64,000 bases of DNA from Closterium sp. NIES-65 (Eukaryota; Streptophyta; Zygnematophyceae; Desmidiales; Closteriaceae): contig CANXME010002068.1 of NCBI GenBank assembly GCA_948144175.1, positions 1,302,001-1,366,000 on the forward strand, given 5' to 3'. This document shows positions 32,958 to 41,694 of the stretch, piece after piece. The notes under the pieces were generated by a model. It ran no database searches. It had not been told where the DNA came from and saw only the letters and a program-made list of their open reading frames with translations. Each line of letters opens with the position of its first letter. Position 1 is the first letter of the stretch. The position numbers and the translations under genes were made by a program.

Positions 32958-33459
32958 CAGGGTTCTCGTTATCAGACCAATTTGGTCTGATGGTCTGCGT
33001 TTAAGACTGGTTTTTTTGTATTCATCTTAATTCTAAGATTTTGTGTTTGTTCTCATCTGATCAGCAAGATTTGACTTTTAAGTTCGTATGATTTTTTCAG
33101 ACGTGTAGAATTTTTTATCTGAGGATACAGATAGCGAGTTCGGTTTCGTCTGAAACCGACAACTTGACCCACTAGGCCATAGGCCCAGTTGACCAGAGGA
33201 CAGGACCACCACAGGTACAGCCGATTGCTGCCTTGTAACTGCACGCGCATTCATTACGCGTGTGTTATACAGCTCTGTAACTGCCTTGTGCAGCCTCGCT
33301 GTAGGCTGACTTGGTTTTTTTTTTCGTCTAGTTTATCAGACTAGGAAAAATATTTCAGCTTATACTGCAGACCACAAAAATTTCGTCGTCAAAGCCTAAG
33401 ACGGGGAAAATGTTTTTGAGGGTACTGTCAGACAGGCCCTAAACCTAGCGAGAACCCTG
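32958..33459. mobile_element. hAT-like non-autonomous DNA element at the TERT stop codon
   Basis: 502 bp with terminal inverted repeats CAGGGTTCTCG (left) and CGAGAACCCTG (right), and an 8-bp target duplication CTTCTGAT at 32950-32957 and 33460-33467. CAGGG-type ends plus 8-bp duplications are the hallmark of the hAT superfamily. There is no transposase frame. The left duplication contains the TERT stop codon TGA (32954-32956), so the stop was copied and the protein end kept. The TERT 3' UTR must lie in, or run through, the element. Confidence 0.85.
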
Positions 33460-33467
33460 CTTCTGAT

Positions 33468-33887
33468 CCATGCATCACTCAACTTACTGTGTGGTTGCTT
33501 GTAAACCAGGGCTGAGTTTATCAGGGTAATTACCCTGATTTCAGGGTGATTTCAAGCTTTCCATTTGGCGGAGACTGAGATTTCAGAATTGCTGAGTCCT
33601 CAACCCTGTTCACATCAGAGTAATAGTTTTCCTATCCCTGATTTTGAGTATAGTGTAACAGATTAGCCTATTAGAGGACCCTGATTTAATAGGGTGTCGA
33701 ATCTGTGGTCCTTGAATTTGACTTATCGAGAGGAAGTTTCTCAAAAAATCCCTTCCGATATCCCCCTTCGGATTGACCGCAAAACAGCCAGCGCGTGAGT
33801 GACAGACAACAGCATGTCTGACAGGTGACTACACTCAATGTTTGTTACTTTCACGAACTGCGAAATGGTCATTCTACTGTCGTAGCG
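33468..33887. other. Intergenic sequence with a small inverted-repeat unit
   Basis: Original TERT downstream sequence. It holds a 102-bp unit (33507-33608) bounded by CAGGGCTGAG and CTCAACCCTG, and a perfect 18-bp palindrome TCAGGGTAATTACCCTGA at 33521-33538. No gene seen. Confidence 0.4.
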
Positions 33888-34297
33888 TGTCAAAGTATAT
33901 GCATGCTATATATGTGTACGCTATAGTGGGGTAACTAATATGGGGTACAGCCCTGTTTAGAGTTTCATACTTGTACCCAACTCTTCCATAGTGCATTCAT
34001 TCCTGTCTCTAGATTCTAACATGGTATCAGAGCGAAGGTCTCGGGTTCGAATCCCAGTGTGTGCACTTCGGGCATCCCAGTGCGGAGGGGTGTCAGAGGT
34101 CCACTGGTGATCCCCGATTGATCATAAGGAAGGGTTACAGGCATGTTGGCCTGGAAGGTTATGGGCGCACTGACCCGCTACTTAACAAGCCCTTGGGGAA
34201 CCTCGTCGATCGCATGTAGATTTTCAGGGTGAAGCGGCTGCCAGGTTCTCTGCCTGTCTTCAAGACTCGTTACGTTGCTCAAGGTTTCAATCAGCGA
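33888..34297 (+). mobile_element. Chimeric relic: copia LTR, TRIM interior and LTR, copia RT piece
   Basis: 33888-34021 is a 134-bp LTR of the local copia type (TGTCAAAG...TCTAACA). It is followed by a perfect primer site TGGTATCAGAGC at 34022-34033. From there to about 34091 the sequence matches the interior of the TRIM at 57383-57759. 34092-34197 matches the start of that TRIM's LTR (ATGGGCGCACTGACCCGC). From about 34198 it turns into copia RT (IFRVKRLPGSLPVFK). None of it codes. Confidence 0.8.
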
Positions 34298-34722
34298 TGT
34301 TGGAATAACCGAAAGGTTGTATAAAGCATTCCCGAAGCTGTTCCACTGTACCAGTACCGCAATAGCTCATATAGAGCATGCGGAATGTCGAGGGTCACCC
34401 GAAGGTCAACCGTCTGAGGAAGTCAACGGTCGTGACCCTTGACAATCCAGTAACCGCGCGACAGTTAATTCACTGCAACATGGTAACTGTCGAGGATAGC
34501 AATAGTCACGGTTACTGTAGCTATGCAATACAGTTAATAAGGGAATGTACCCCTCAGGGTACATGGCTAGCTAGATTTCTATTTAATCTCTTGTACTCTT
34601 ATCTTTCAATCATCTTGTTCTCTTTCAATTATTACTCAACAAGGTCACTACAAAGACTTCATTGTCCCCTCTCAGACTTAACAGATTCTATCCTCTCCAC
34701 TGGATCCTTGGTTATATCAGCA
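34298..34722 (+). repeat. Copia D 5' LTR
   Basis: About 425 bp starting TGTTGGAAT and ending ATATCAGCA, followed by TGGTATGAGAGC (primer site with one change). Its partner LTR is not in the window, so the left edge rests on the TGTTGG motif. The gag of this element lies beyond copia B, at 41695. Confidence 0.7.
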
Positions 34723-34734
34723 TGGTATGAGAGC
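34723..34734 (+). other. Copia D primer-binding site
   Basis: TGGTATGAGAGC, initiator-Met type with C to G at position 7. Copia B inserted at the adjoining CTAGA. Confidence 0.7.
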
Positions 34735-34738
34735 TAGA

Positions 34739-34871
34739 TGTGAGAATAAGCGAACAGGAATGGGTGAACTAGAAGTGAAAATGAGTACAAGTAGTAAACC
34801 CTAGAACTGTGTACCCCCTATAGGCTAACCCACTGTAGCCTACACAAGCATAACATATATAATGTTTGACA
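34739..34871 (-). repeat. Copia B 3' LTR
   Basis: 133 bp; one mismatch against 41470-41602. Confidence 0.95.
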
Positions 34872-35077
34872 CACCCCCATAGGCAAAGTGGGGGAGAACA
34901 AGGGGTCACAAGACCAGTCAAGCAAAGCAAAGCAAGCTCAGGGTGGATCACAAAGTCACCACACAGTCCGAGCACAAGAGCAGGGCCAGAGGCCAGTTCA
35001 CATGCAGGAGTACAGACATATATATAAAACTAGACAAGCAAGAGCAGGTATATATATATGTCACAGTACAAGTAAAG

Positions 35078-38000
35078 TCAAGAGGAGAGCAAGTGAGGCA
35101 AGACAGACACAAGACCCAGCTGGGTGCAAAAGCGCTGATGATCACAAGGCGCGAGTGCCTTGGTGAACACATCAGCAGTGTTGGCCTCAGAGGCCACGTA
35201 CGCAAGTCGCAACTGACCACGCTGCTGCAGCTCACGAGCAAGGAAGTAGCGGAGAGCAATGTGCTTCGTTCTGTGCTCCAAGCGCTGCTCTCGACACAAG
35301 GCCAGCATGGCCTTGTTGTCTACGTACAGCACTGGAGGAGAACGAGGCGGCTCTCCAAGGTCAGTCAGCAGGTAGGTGAGCCAGCGAAGCTCCTGTGCAG
35401 CCATGGCCCCGGCGTAGATCTCAGCCTCACAACTGGAGCCGAGAACCGAAGACGAGCGAGTAGAGCGCCACGAGACAGAGCCGGAACCAAGGCTGAAGGT
35501 GTAACCCTGTGACGACCGCTGCGTAGCCTGGTCGTCAGCCCAAGAAGCGTCCGCGTGGCCGGTAAGGACCACTGGACTCCGCCCTCCAAGCACAAGCCCC
35601 ATGCCCGACGTACTGCACAGGTAGCGCAATACCCTCTTCGCTGCAGCCATGTGCTCTGGTCTGTGTCTCCCAGGAGCAACATAGCGTGCAAGAATGCTCA
35701 GAGGGTATGCAAGGTCAGGTCGTGTGCAGGTCATCAGGTACATGAGGCAGCCAACAAGCTCTGCATACGGACCACTCGACTCTACGGACTCATCCGAAGG
35801 CAGAGCTGAGAGTGAGTGGCGAGTAGGCAGAGGAGTGGCCTGAGGCGAGGAGTACGTGAAGCCGAAGCGCTGAAGGACCTGCTGCACCATGTGTGACTGA
35901 GTCAAGGTAATGGTGCGGCGTGCTCTGTCCCGAGTGATCTGCAAGCCAAGGTAGCTGCGCAGTTCACCCAGGTCTGTGCACGTGTGTCTCTTCAGCAGTT
36001 CGGACTTCACGTAGGCGAGTCCAGCAGTGTCCGCTGTGGCAAAGACCAAGTCGTCGACGTACACGAGGATGTAGAACGGCGGCAGTGAAGTGTCGGTGCA
36101 CAGAAACAGCGACGGGTCGGCAGTAGAAGGAGCAAACCCAAGAGCCGCAAGCGTAGTCCTCAGTGTGTCGTGCCACTCACGCGGTGCCTGGCGGAGACCG
36201 TAGACTGGCCGTCGGAGGCTCCACTGGGTGCCAGGAGGGAAAGTCCCAGTGAAGCCAGGTGGACGGCGCAGCCAGATCTCCTCGTGCAGGCTACCCTGCA
36301 GGAACGCAGTGCTGAAGTCGAGAGAGTGAAGCTCGTAGTCGCGCTGAGCGGCTATGTGCAGCAGTACCCGAAGAGTGGTCATCTTCGGGGTGGGAGAGAA
36401 GGTCTGAAAGTAGTCAACTCCCTGCCGCTGACTGAAGCCACGAGCAACGTACCGCGCCTTGAAGACAGGTGGAGAGCCCGGCGGCCGCTTCACCCTGAAG
36501 ATCCACATGCCACTGATGATGTTCGCCCCAGGAGGGGGAACCGCGTCAACGTAGGTGCCTGTGGACTTCCAGGAAGCCATCTCTGCATCCATAGCTGCCT
36601 GCCACTGAGAGGAGTAGGGACCCTCTACGGCCTCCGCGTAAGAACGCGGAGTCGGGATGTCTAGTGCATCCGGGTCTCCCTCAGGGGCAAGCAGTACAGA
36701 CGCGAGATGAGGTGAAGCAGCCGCTAGACACTGTAACTCCTCCTGTCTGTCCTCTAGGACGTCCGTGCCAAGAGCACACTCACCCCCGACGGACGGAGGA
36801 CAGACAAACGCAGACTCAGCAAGAAGATGAGCAGCGTAGTCGAGACGACAGCGAGCAGCAAAGTCAACGAGCTCAGCGACTAGAGCAGACGCAGCAGTGG
36901 ACTCAAAAGAGGGGTCAGTGACGACAGTAGCAAGCAGACGCGTGACAGTAGGACTGGCAGCACGAAGAGAGTCCGACTCAGGGTCGGCAAGCGCAGGAAG
37001 AGAGGACTCAGGAGGAGAAGGCAAAGGGGCACGCAGAGGAGCAGTGGACGGACGCAGAGACATCCGGTGCGTGCCAGGGACAGGAGGAGGACGCTGACGC
37101 GAACCGCGACCACTAGCGCGAGCAGCACGAACAGGCGACGCGGGACGAGACGCAGGCTCACGACGCTCAGCAAGACCTCCAGTAGTACCAATGTAAGGAG
37201 AGGGAGCAGGCAGAGGAGAGGAAGGCTCCAACAGTGACTGCGACTGGACAGGCTGTGGACACTCTACCGAAGGAGAAAGACCAAGAACCTGCTGTAGGAG
37301 CGGAACGAAGTACGGCCGAGGCCGCGCGGCAGCTCCAGACTCAGCAGGGACAGCACCAGCACCCTCAGCGACAGCACCAGCGCCACCAACACCTCCAGTG
37401 GCAGGACCTCCAGCAGCACCAGCAGCAGAACCACCGCCAGGACAGACAGCAGTAGTCTCAGCACCAACACCCTCAGCAGCTCCAGCTCCAGTAGGACCCG
37501 CAGGCCCAGCAGCTCCGGGACCGGCAGCACCAGCACCCTCGACGGTCGACGAAGCTCCAGCTCCAGCAGCACTCCTCCAGCGGCGAGCAAACCACTCACG
37601 CAGCTCCTGTGGAGAGAGGGGCTCCCGGCGAGACGCAGCAGCAGGAGAAACCCCAGGCTCAGCAGCTCCAGACTCAGCACCCCCAGGCTCAGCAGCTCCA
37701 GACTCAGCACCCCCAGACTCAGTAGCTCCAGCTCCAGTAGGACCCGCAGGTCCAGCAGCTCCGGGACCGGCAGAACCCTCAGCAGGCGAAGAAGCTCCAG
37801 CTCCAGCAGCACGCCTCCAGCGGCGAGCAAACCACTCGCGCAGCTCCTGTGGAGAGAGCGGCTCCCGCCGAGACGGAAGAACCGGAGAGCCCCCAGGTCC
37901 AGCAGGCGCAGGCTCCGCACCTCCAGGCCCAGCACCCCCAGGCTCAGCAGCTCGTGACGTAGCACCCTCCGGCTCAGCACCCCCCGGCTCAGCACCCCCG

Positions 38001-40219
38001 GGCTCAGCACCCGCGCCAGGACCAGACTCAGCAGCAACCTGGACTGGCTCGACCGTGTCTACCTGGGACACACCTGAAGGGGCAGGAACCTGAGGGGGGA
38101 GGGGGTCTACCGGGGGGGGAACTGGTACCAGGAAGTCCGGTGGGGGGGGAAGGGAAGGAGTACGGTAGGGGAAGAGGCGGTAGAAGGGGACTGACTCGTC
38201 GAACGTGACGTCCTGGGAGGACAGAACACGACGAGAGGAGGGGTGGTAGAACTGCCACCCTGGAGCGTCAGGGGGGAAGCCAAGGAAGACACATGGAGCA
38301 GCACGGGGGGACAGCTTGTCCGCAGACAAGTCGCGGACAAACGCCCGAGATCCCCAGACACGGAACGCAGACGCATCGCCGACCTTCCCCGTCCACAGTA
38401 ACACTGGGGACATCGCGGGCCGAGAGACCCTGGGGTGAAGGTTGAGCTGATGCGCCGCGTACCGAACCGCAAACGGCCACAGAAAATGGGGGGCAGCCGC
38501 ATGCATCATGGACGTACGAGCGACATCCATGACCATGCCAATGCGGCGCTCAGCAATCCCATTTTGCTGTGGAGAGTCCGGAAGCGTAAAGGTCTGGCGG
38601 ATCCCCTGTGCACGACAGTAGTCTCGCAGAAGGCGAGAGGAGAACTCCCCACCTCGGTCAGAGTGCAGACGCAGAACAGGAAAGTCCGAGCCGAAGCTCC
38701 TCCTGAGCTGGAGACGAGCCTCGCGGATCCAGTCGATCAGCACCTCAGTGACAGCACCCTTGCTGCGCAAGGGGAAGACTGAGGTGTAACGCGAGTAGTC
38801 GTCAACCACCAACAGGAAGTAGCGCTCGTGACCCTGCCCACGGACGGGGGCCGGGCCCCACACGTCCATGTGAAGCGTCTGCAGAGGAGCCTCTGTCGGG
38901 GGAAACTGGGAGGAGTGAGGAGCAGCCCTGAGGCGCCCCTCGACACAGGGGACACAGGAAGGTCCTGGTCCCGAAGGAAGGGGAGGGAGAGACTGGGGAA
39001 GACCAGAGACAAGGACACGGGAAGCCATGCCCCGAAGACGGGGCAAGGAGGGGTGGCCTAGACGGTGGTGCCACAGAAGAGTCTCGTGAGACAGGAGGCG
39101 ACACGAACAGGGGGCAGACTCAGGACCAGACCTGGACGCAGCAGCAAACACCTGACCCGACGCTGCTACCTGATCGGACGCGGGGACAGGAGGAGACTCA
39201 GTGGTCAGGGTGTAGAGGCTCGACCCCGGCCGACGCGAGAACGTGGCCAGGTGCCGGCCTGTGCGTGCGTCCGTGCAGTGGGTCACCCGCTGACTCGCAG
39301 GAGTGAACTGGTGAACCCCCGCATCCTGTAGGTCTGCACCACTCACCAAGTTCGTCGAGAACGAGGGGAGGTACAGGCCAGACAGGGTGCCCGAGGGGGC
39401 AGCCGGACACGGGAGGACAGTGGAGAAGTGAGCGAGGACAGGACCCCCAGAGGGGTCAGCCAGGGAGACCGCAACCGGCCGACCAAGCGGCGTGAGTGTG
39501 GTGCGGTCCCGAAAGAAAGAGCGAGAAGCCCCAGAGTCAAGTGTAAAGGTGAGGGAGGCCGAAGCCAACGCGGTACCTGAGAGCGCAGCCTCACCCGCAC
39601 CTGAGGAAGCAGACTCACTAGCACCTAGAGTAGCAGCCGCACCTGTACCTGGAGCAGGAGAGTCACTAGCACCCAGAGCAGCAGCCTCACCAGTAGCTAG
39701 AGCAGCAGGTCCTATACCTGGGTCAGGCGGGACGCACAGGTGACCGGCACGGTCAGCACTAGTAGGCAATGCATACATGGCAGTGAGAATAGCATCATAG
39801 TCAAGAGCATATATATCTACCCTCTGCCTAAGCAACTCCACCCAGTCGGGAAGCTCAGCCTCGTCGCCAAACACGGTACGCCAGGCGTCGCTCAGACGGG
39901 CGAAGCAGCGGGACGGTGTATGACTATGTGTCCCACAAGGCTGACCAGTCCGAGTACCAGTGCGAATCACGTAAGAGCAGCGAACAGCACTGAGAGACCC
40001 TCCACTCTGAGCGTACCACTCACGAAGCTGGCGAGGCGTGAGAGACACGCGAGAGGGTCGCGGGAGCTGCATCTGGCCGCCACCACGAGTAGAAGCAGCA
40101 GGAGTGGTAGTAGGAGTAGCGTCGCCACCCCTACAGCCCCAACCAGCGTACCACTCACGCAGCTGCTGGGGCGTGAGGGACTCACGCCGGCGTCGCTGGG
40201 GCTGTATTTGGCTCCGCAA
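35078..40219 (-). CDS. Copia B polyprotein (protease, integrase, RT, RNase H), intact
   Basis: 1,713 codons with no stop. Order: two LREWYA motifs (about 20 and 65), an extended zinc-knuckle-like cluster (Cys81, Cys95, His100, Cys105), protease LDSGAS (Asp228), pre-integrase HHCC (His385, His389, Cys422, Cys425), integrase Asp452, Asp521, Glu557 (DD35E spacing), a Pro/Gly-rich linker with GGAEPGGAE repeats and two more LREWFARRWR motifs, RT with YVDD at 1387-1390, and RNase H (HADASWADD, SSCEAEIYAG) ending with ADVFTKALAPCDHQ. Every catalytic residue I can check is present. The N-terminus lacks a capsid region, so particle assembly would depend on Gag from another element. The GC-rich leader directly upstream has no recognisable capsid. 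Confidence 0.93.
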   Translation of the reverse strand: MRSQIQPQRRRRESLTPQQLREWYAGWGCRGGDATPTTTPAASTRGGGQMQLPRPSRVSLTPRQLREWYAQSGGSLSAVRCSYVIRTGTRTGQPCGTHSHTPSRCFARLSDAWRTVFGDEAELPDWVELLRQRVDIYALDYDAILTAMYALPTSADRAGHLCVPPDPGIGPAALATGEAAALGASDSPAPGTGAAATLGASESASSGAGEAALSGTALASASLTFTLDSGASRSFFRDRTTLTPLGRPVAVSLADPSGGPVLAHFSTVLPCPAAPSGTLSGLYLPSFSTNLVSGADLQDAGVHQFTPASQRVTHCTDARTGRHLATFSRRPGSSLYTLTTESPPVPASDQVAASGQVFAAASRSGPESAPCSCRLLSHETLLWHHRLGHPSLPRLRGMASRVLVSGLPQSLPPLPSGPGPSCVPCVEGRLRAAPHSSQFPPTEAPLQTLHMDVWGPAPVRGQGHERYFLLVVDDYSRYTSVFPLRSKGAVTEVLIDWIREARLQLRRSFGSDFPVLRLHSDRGGEFSSRLLRDYCRAQGIRQTFTLPDSPQQNGIAERRIGMVMDVARTSMMHAAAPHFLWPFAVRYAAHQLNLHPRVSRPAMSPVLLWTGKVGDASAFRVWGSRAFVRDLSADKLSPRAAPCVFLGFPPDAPGWQFYHPSSRRVLSSQDVTFDESVPFYRLFPYRTPSLPPPPDFLVPVPPPVDPLPPQVPAPSGVSQVDTVEPVQVAAESGPGAGAEPGGAEPGGAEPEGATSRAAEPGGAGPGGAEPAPAGPGGSPVLPSRREPLSPQELREWFARRWRRAAGAGASSPAEGSAGPGAAGPAGPTGAGATESGGAESGAAEPGGAESGAAEPGVSPAAASRREPLSPQELREWFARRWRSAAGAGASSTVEGAGAAGPGAAGPAGPTGAGAAEGVGAETTAVCPGGGSAAGAAGGPATGGVGGAGAVAEGAGAVPAESGAAARPRPYFVPLLQQVLGLSPSVECPQPVQSQSLLEPSSPLPAPSPYIGTTGGLAERREPASRPASPVRAARASGRGSRQRPPPVPGTHRMSLRPSTAPLRAPLPSPPESSLPALADPESDSLRAASPTVTRLLATVVTDPSFESTAASALVAELVDFAARCRLDYAAHLLAESAFVCPPSVGGECALGTDVLEDRQEELQCLAAASPHLASVLLAPEGDPDALDIPTPRSYAEAVEGPYSSQWQAAMDAEMASWKSTGTYVDAVPPPGANIISGMWIFRVKRPPGSPPVFKARYVARGFSQRQGVDYFQTFSPTPKMTTLRVLLHIAAQRDYELHSLDFSTAFLQGSLHEEIWLRRPPGFTGTFPPGTQWSLRRPVYGLRQAPREWHDTLRTTLAALGFAPSTADPSLFLCTDTSLPPFYILVYVDDLVFATADTAGLAYVKSELLKRHTCTDLGELRSYLGLQITRDRARRTITLTQSHMVQQVLQRFGFTYSSPQATPLPTRHSLSALPSDESVESSGPYAELVGCLMYLMTCTRPDLAYPLSILARYVAPGRHRPEHMAAAKRVLRYLCSTSGMGLVLGGRSPVVLTGHADASWADDQATQRSSQGYTFSLGSGSVSWRSTRSSSVLGSSCEAEIYAGAMAAQELRWLTYLLTDLGEPPRSPPVLYVDNKAMLALCREQRLEHRTKHIALRYFLARELQQRGQLRLAYVASEANTADVFTKALAPCDHQRFCTQLGLVSVLPHLLSS

Positions 40220-40229
40220 GTAGAAGTAG

Positions 40230-41460
40230 GAGCAGGACTAGCAGCAGGGAGGCAGGCAGCCAGGCAAGCCAAAAGGCAGGCAAGCAGGCAAGCAGGCGAC
40301 GCGCAGCGTGCTAGCAGGGCAAGAGCTCACCAGTGGTGGGAAGAGTAGGCTCGGCGACTCAGCGGCTCGGGCGACTCGGGCGGCTCGGCGGCAGGGCGGC
40401 TCGGCAGCAACTGCAGCTCAGCAGCTCGGTGACTCGGCGGCTCGGCGGCAGGGCGGCTCGGCAGCAACTGCAGCTCAGCAGCTCAGCGACCCGGCGGCTC
40501 GGCGGCAGGGCGGCTCGGCTGCTGGGCGGCTTGGGTGCAGGGCGGCTCGGCGGTGGGGCGGCTCGGCTGCTGCAGGTGAGCGGCTCGGCTGCTGCAGTGG
40601 GAGATGAAGGAGGAGGAGAAGCAGGGGAGGCCACACACCTGCCACCCCTCTGCTGGCCTCTCCCGTCGCCTGTCGAGGCGACCTGAGGGGGCCGGGAAAA
40701 GGGGGGGTGGGTGGTGGGGGGCCGGTAGGTGCAGCGGCGGGGCCAGCAGGTGCAGTTGCGGGGCCGGTAGAAGGGGACGGCAGGAGCCGTCAGGAGGGGA
40801 CGGCAGGAGCCGTCAGGAGGGGACGGCAGGAGCCGTCAGGAGGGGATGGCGGGGCCGTCAGGAAGGGACGGCGGGGCCGTCACGAAGGGACGGCGGGGCC
40901 GTCAGGAGGCAACCGGGCCGCGAAGGGGCGGCTGGGCCGGGATGGGGCGGGGCCGCGACGGAGGCAGGCGGCGGGGCCGCGTAAGGGCCTGGGCGGGGCC
41001 GCGACAGAGCCGTCGGCGGGGCCGCGTGAAAGCCGGGGCGGGGCCGCGTAGAAGCCGGGGCGGGGCCGCGCGAGAGCAGGCGGCGGGGCCGCGAAGGAGC
41101 CGGGGCGGGGCCGCGTGAGAGCAGGCGGCGGGGCCGCGTAAGGGCCTGGGCGGGGCCGCGACAAAGCTGTCGGCGGGGCCGCGTGAAAGCCGGGGCGGGG
41201 CCGCGTAGAAGCCGGGGCGGGGCCGCTCGAGAGCAGGCGGCGGGGCCGTGAAGGAGCCGGGGCGGGGCCGCGTGAGAGCAGGCGGCGGGGCCGCGTAAAG
41301 GCCGGCGGCGGGGCCCCGTCAAAGAGGGCGGCGGGGCCGCGACAGTGAAGGCGGCGGGGCCGCAGGGGAAATGGCGACCCGAGGGGTCGCTAAAAAAAAA
41401 GATCGCGCCTCGGGGGGCGCTTCGGTGGGCCCAAAAAAAAGGGTCCGTAGAAGGACCCGC
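40230..41460 (-). repeat. GC-rich leader repeats of copia B
   Basis: Between ORF and primer site. 40330-40600 is a GGCTCGGCGGCAGGGCGGCTCG-like array. 40740-40900 repeats GGACGGCAGGAGCCGTCAGGA-type units. 40960-41350 repeats GGGGCGGGGCCGCG units, with a higher-order duplication of about 160 bp. Dense GGGG runs lie on the plus strand. Confidence 0.85.
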
Positions 41461-41469
41461 TCTATACCA

Positions 41470-41602
41470 TGTGAGAATAAGCGAACAGGAATGGGTGAAC
41501 TAGAAGTGAAAATGAGTACAAGTAGTAAACCCTAGAACTGTGTACCCCCTATAGGCTAACCCATTGTAGCCTACACAAGCATAACATATATAATGTTTGA
41601 CA
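41470..41602 (-). repeat. Copia B 5' LTR
   Basis: 133 bp, preceding the minus-strand primer site and followed on the right by the CTAGA target duplication. Confidence 0.95.
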
Positions 41603-41694
41603 CTAGAGTGGATTATACGTTCTGTCAAGTCCTCGTTCTTCTCAGAACAATCCCTTTATAAAGTTATTCATTACACCTCAAAGTTTGCAATACT

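Larger units (their letters stand above)
34739..41602 (-). mobile_element. Ty1/copia retrotransposon B, young, gag-less, intact pol ORF
   Basis: LTRs of 133 bp (34739-34871 and 41470-41602) differ at one site. The target duplication CTAGA is perfect (34734-34738 and 41603-41607). Inside the right LTR the minus strand reads TGGTATAGAGC (primer site), then a 1.2-kb GC-rich leader, then one uninterrupted ORF (40219-35078) and a tail with the shared 32-bp block (34933-34964) and a CCTATGGGGGTG purine tract. No gag domain like that of copia A (5356-6232) or D/F is present. Confidence 0.95.

Noticed and set aside
33000..33450. Additional TERT 3' exon
   Set aside because: The motif order already ends with the normal C-terminal block before 32956, and this region is the hAT-like element.
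34022..34065. Possible tRNA gene, because of TGGTATCAGAGC and GGTTCGAATCC
   Set aside because: No acceptor stem or anticodon arm can be folded around it; the position directly after an LTR marks a primer site with TRIM interior.
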